DNA of 7,752 nt from JAAFHS01 sp031396505. GTDB lineage: Bacteria > Pseudomonadota > Alphaproteobacteria > Rhodobacterales > Rhodobacteraceae. The stretch covers positions 1-7,752 of the forward strand of contig JANNKX010000095.1 of the NCBI GenBank assembly GCA_031396505.1. Reading direction: 5' to 3'. The notes beneath the pieces were generated by a model that ran no database searches, was not told the origin of the DNA, and saw nothing but the letters and a program-made list of their open reading frames with translations. A program made the translations under genes and the position numbers. Below are positions 4,928 through 7,752 of this stretch, piece by piece. Numbering within the stretch: position 1 is the stretch's first letter; each line of letters starts with the position of its first letter.

Positions 4928-7099
4928 TCACAAGAAACTCTGCGGATCAATATCGATCGCCAGCCTGATCTGTGACGGCACCCGCATCTGCCCCACCCAT
5001 TCCGCCAATGCCGCCTGCAACGCCACGCCCTTTTCCGCCTTCACCAACAGCCGCACCCGGTGCCGCCCCCGTACCCGCGCAATCGGCGCCGGCGCTGGCC
5101 CGAACACCTGCGCCCCCACCGCGCGCAACGGCCCGTCCCTGCGCGCCAACTCCCCCGCGAAGTCAAACACCAGTGCGATGTCCGGCGATGACAGGATGAT
5201 TCCCGCCATCCGCCCGTAAGGCGGCACGCCAGCCATCCGCCGCTCTGCCGCCTCGGCTGTCCAGAACGCCTCTTCATCACCCCCGAGGATCGCCCTTATC
5301 ACCGCATGATCCGGCTGGTGGGTCTGCAACAGCGCCACCCCCTGCCGCCCCGACACCCGCCCCGCGCGCCCCGCCACCTGCCGCATCAGTTGAAACGTCC
5401 GTTCCGCCGCCCGCAAATCCGACCCCTGCAACCCAAGGTCCGCATCGATCACCCCGACCAGCGTCAGCCGCGGAAAGTTGTGCCCCTTGGCCACGATCTG
5501 CGTGCCGATGATGATATCGGCCCCGCCTTCGGCAATCGTCACAATCATCTCTTTCAACGCCCGCGCCGATCCGAACAGATCGGACGACAGCACCGCCACC
5601 CGTGCCCCCGGAAACCGCACCGCCACTTCCTCGGCCAACCGCTCCACCCCCGGCCCCACCGCCGCCATCCGCCCTTCCACCGCGCAGGAGGGGCAGGCCA
5701 CCGGCACCGGCTTTGTCGCCCCGCATTGGTGGCACACCAGCCGCTTTTGAAACCGGTGCTCCACCATCCGCGCATCGCAATGATCGCACCCGATCTGGTT
5801 GCCGCAGGCCCGGCACAGCGTCACCGGCGCAAACCCCCGCCGGTTCAGAAACAGCATCGCCTGTTCCCCCGCAGCCACCCGTGCCGCCACCTCGCGCGCC
5901 AGCGTGTCCGATATCCACGCGTTGTTCGCCAGCTTTTCGCCCCGCATATCAATCGCGCGCATCTGCGGCATCTCTGCCGCCCCGTAGCGCGCCGTCAGGT
6001 CCAGCCGCGCGTATTTTCCTGCCTGCACATTCGCCCAGGACTCAAGGCTCGGCGTCGCACTCGCCAGCACCACCGCGCACCCCGCAATCGCCGCCCGCAG
6101 CACCGCCATGTCGCGCGCGTGGTACAGCACCCCCTCTTCCTGCTTGTAGGATGTGTCGTGTTCCTCATCCACCACGATCAGGCCCAGCGCGCGAAACGGC
6201 AAGAACAGCGCCGACCGCGCCCCCACCACCAGCCCAGCCTCCCCCTGCCCCACCATCCGCCACACGCGCCTGCGTTCCGTCATCGTGACACCCGAATGCC
6301 ATTCCGCTGGCCGCGCCCCGAACCGCGCCTCCACCCGCGCCAGAAAATCCACCGTCAGCGCAATCTCCGGCAGCAACACCAGCGCCTGCCGCCCCGCGCG
6401 CAGACACTCCGCCACCGCCTCCAGATACACCTCCGTCTTACCCGACCCCGTCACCCCTTTCAGCAGCGTCGCCCCATACCCCCCCCACGCCACCGCCGCC
6501 ACCTGATCACCTTCCAGATGCGCCGCCCCCGCCGGATCAAGCCGCGGAAACGGCGTATCCCGCGGCGCGTCCTCCTCCAGCACAACCCCCGCCTTGACCA
6601 ACCCCTTCACCACCGATGCCCCGCACCCCGCCACATCCGTGATTTCCACCAGCGTCACCGCCGCCCCGCCAAACCCGCGCAGCGCCTCGATCACCCGGAA
6701 CCGCGCATCCGTCATCTGGTTTGGCACCGGCCCCGCCAACCGGTACACCCGCCGCATCGACGGCGGATCGCCCAACCCCGGTGCCCGCGTCGCAAGTCGC
6801 AGCATCGCAGGCAGCGGCGTCAGCGTGTAATCCGCCGCGCGCGCAAGGAATGCCCGCAATTCCGCCCGCATCGGCGGGGCATCCAGCACGCGGTGCACGG
6901 CACGCATCTTTGCCGGATCAAACGTCCCCTCGCCCGGCCCCCAGACCACGCCCAGCACCCGGCGCGGCCCCAGCGGCACCTCGACGAAATCGCCGTCCCC
7001 GCAGCCGCCTTCGGGTGCGCGGTAATCCAGCACGCGCCCCAGCGGTTCGGTCGTCAGAACCCCCACCACCGCCCCCGGCTGATACACATGTTCGACCAC
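4928..7099 (-). CDS. priA: Primosomal protein N', replication restart helicase PriA
   Basis: PriA is a 3'-to-5' DNA helicase that recognises stalled forks and D-loops and starts reloading of the replicative helicase. With the chosen GTG start the protein has 723 residues, normal for the family. Order of parts: N-terminal DNA-binding domain (PGAVVGVLT near residue 8 onward), Walker A GVTGSGKT (215-222), DEEH Walker B (311-314), ASATPS motif III (346-351), and eight cysteines for two zinc sites inserted in the helicase (429, 432, 438, 441, 456, 459, 469, 472). These are followed by GTQIVAKGHNFP (532-543), the arginine-finger motif GRAGR (577-581) and the typical C-terminal end IDIDPQSFL. An ATG at 7177 is in frame but would add 26 poorly conserved-looking residues and overlap the Shine-Dalgarno region of the divergent gene. 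The GTG at 7099 has AAAGG 10 bases upstream and places the start just before the conserved N-terminus. All motifs are intact. Confidence 0.96.
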   Translation of the reverse strand: MVEHVYQPGAVVGVLTTEPLGRVLDYRAPEGGCGDGDFVEVPLGPRRVLGVVWGPGEGTFDPAKMRAVHRVLDAPPMRAELRAFLARAADYTLTPLPAMLRLATRAPGLGDPPSMRRVYRLAGPVPNQMTDARFRVIEALRGFGGAAVTLVEITDVAGCGASVVKGLVKAGVVLEEDAPRDTPFPRLDPAGAAHLEGDQVAAVAWGGYGATLLKGVTGSGKTEVYLEAVAECLRAGRQALVLLPEIALTVDFLARVEARFGARPAEWHSGVTMTERRRVWRMVGQGEAGLVVGARSALFLPFRALGLIVVDEEHDTSYKQEEGVLYHARDMAVLRAAIAGCAVVLASATPSLESWANVQAGKYARLDLTARYGAAEMPQMRAIDMRGEKLANNAWISDTLAREVAARVAAGEQAMLFLNRRGFAPVTLCRACGNQIGCDHCDARMVEHRFQKRLVCHQCGATKPVPVACPSCAVEGRMAAVGPGVERLAEEVAVRFPGARVAVLSSDLFGSARALKEMIVTIAEGGADIIIGTQIVAKGHNFPRLTLVGVIDADLGLQGSDLRAAERTFQLMRQVAGRAGRVSGRQGVALLQTHQPDHAVIRAILGGDEEAFWTAEAAERRMAGVPPYGRMAGIILSSPDIALVFDFAGELARRDGPLRAVGAQVFGPAPAPIARVRGRHRVRLLVKAEKGVALQAALAEWVGQMRVPSQIRLAIDIDPQSFL

Positions 7100-7180
7100 G
7101 CCACAGCCACCTTTCCCTAACAGTGCATTTGGGGTAAACCCCCGCCCAACCCGGCACAACCCATCCAAGGACCGCATCCC
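7100..7180. promoter_or_regulatory. Short divergent spacer between priA and the transaldolase gene
   Basis: These 81 bases must hold both divergent promoters, so they probably overlap or interfere. Visible are the transaldolase Shine-Dalgarno AAGGA (7167-7171), the priA-side AGGGAAAGG (7118-7110 on the minus strand) and a small GGGGT-aa-ACCCC hairpin (7131-7142). No clear -10/-35 pair could be assigned on either strand. Confidence 0.4.
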
Positions 7181-7752
7181 ATGAAATTCTTTGTCGATAC
7201 CGCAGACGTCGCCGCCATCGCCGAACTGAATGATCTGGGCATGGTGGATGGTGTCACGACAAACCCTTCGCTGATCCTGAAATCCGGCCGCGACATCATC
7301 GAGGTCACGCGTGAGATTTGCAGCATCGTCACAGGCCCCGTTTCCGCCGAAGTCGTCGCCCTCAAGGCCGATGAGATGATCGCCGAGGGGCGCAAACTCG
7401 CCGCCATCGCCCCCAACATCGCCGTCAAAGTGCCGCTGACATGGGACGGGTTAAAAACCTGCAAGGTGCTGACGGGCGAAGGCTTCATGGTCAACGTGAC
7501 CTTGTGTTTTTCCGCCAATCAGGCCCTGCTCGCCGCCAAGGCCGGGGCGACCTTCATCTCCCCCTTCATCGGGCGGCTGGATGATATCAACCTTGATGGG
7601 CTCGACCTGATCGGCGACATCCGCACGATCTATGACACCTACGACTTCAAGACCCAGATCCTCGCCGCCTCGATCCGCAGCGCCAACCATGTGAAAGATT
7701 GCGCCCTGATCGGAGCCGACGTCGTCACCGCCCCCCCCGCCGTGATCAAGGC
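7181..7752 (+). CDS. tal: Transaldolase of the small (TalC/FSA-like) subfamily (3' end beyond window)
   Basis: This is a class I aldolase TIM barrel of the short transaldolase family (about 215-220 residues when complete); the first 190 codons are in the window. Transaldolase moves a dihydroxyacetone unit between sugar phosphates in the non-oxidative pentose phosphate pathway. Visible are MKFFVDTADV at the N-terminus, GVTTNPSLI (24-32), the Schiff-base lysine K83 in NIAVKVPLT, T107 in NVTLCFS, SPFIGRLDD (127-135) and AASIRSANHV (162-171). Two residues favour transaldolase over fructose-6-phosphate aldolase: E57, where E. coli FsaA has Gln59, and F129, where FsaA has Tyr131 and TalB has Phe178. 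Such genes are often labelled fsa in databases. The ATG at 7181 has AAGGA 9 bases upstream. It is divergent from priA and may start another transcript. Confidence 0.94.
   Translation, partial: MKFFVDTADVAAIAELNDLGMVDGVTTNPSLILKSGRDIIEVTREICSIVTGPVSAEVVALKADEMIAEGRKLAAIAPNIAVKVPLTWDGLKTCKVLTGEGFMVNVTLCFSANQALLAAKAGATFISPFIGRLDDINLDGLDLIGDIRTIYDTYDFKTQILAASIRSANHVKDCALIGADVVTAPPAVIK

Noticed and set aside
5306..7120. 604-codon open frame on the plus strand opposite priA
   Set aside because: It is a GC-rich antisense shadow: its translation is dominated by His, Arg and Pro with no domain, while the minus strand carries a full PriA with every helicase and zinc motif.
1..7752. Defence system, prophage, insertion sequence, CRISPR array or biosynthetic cluster
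   Set aside because: Every substantial reading frame is explained by housekeeping genes or two small unknown membrane proteins; no transposase or integrase motifs, regularly spaced repeats or tRNA-flanked insertion were seen.

Overview
The window looks like chromosomal DNA of an alphaproteobacterium, most likely a member of the Rhodobacterales (Roseobacter/Rhodobacter group). This rests on high GC, the protein sequences of RuvC, RuvA, PrmA, MsrA and PriA, a DUF1127 small protein, and a GTCCCCCGG...AGGATATTT element of a kind I remember from Rhodobacterales intergenic regions. The taxonomy is inferred by eye, without a database search. All genes look like housekeeping or stress genes. I saw no transposase, CRISPR array, tRNA, rRNA or phage gene, and no clearly new multi-gene system.

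Region 1 (1-1992, minus strand) is a Holliday-junction operon in the order ruvC, ruvA, a membrane-protein gene, ruvB (cut by the window edge). Each junction overlaps: ATGA at ruvC/ruvA, ATGA at ruvA/membrane gene and TAATG at membrane gene/ruvB. These overlaps point to one translationally coupled transcript. RuvA and RuvB form the branch-migration motor and RuvC cuts the junction. The two-helix membrane protein between them is the least understood gene here.

Region 2 (1993-2609) begins with a 306-base divergent spacer. It holds an imperfect LexA-like site near ruvC and a small leader hairpin before the plus-strand DUF1127 gene. That gene is followed by a clear intrinsic terminator.

Region 3 (2610-4650, minus strand) holds msrA (methionine sulfoxide repair) and prmA (ribosomal protein L11 methylation), 51 bases apart and possibly cotranscribed. 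Downstream is a small one-helix membrane protein, separated from prmA by a hairpin.

Region 4 (4651-7752) holds a 246-base spacer, the priA terminator/repeat, priA (replication restart helicase) on the minus strand and, divergently, a transaldolase-family gene cut by the right edge. PriA and RuvABC both act in the repair and restart of stalled forks, but nothing in the sequence shows that they are co-regulated.
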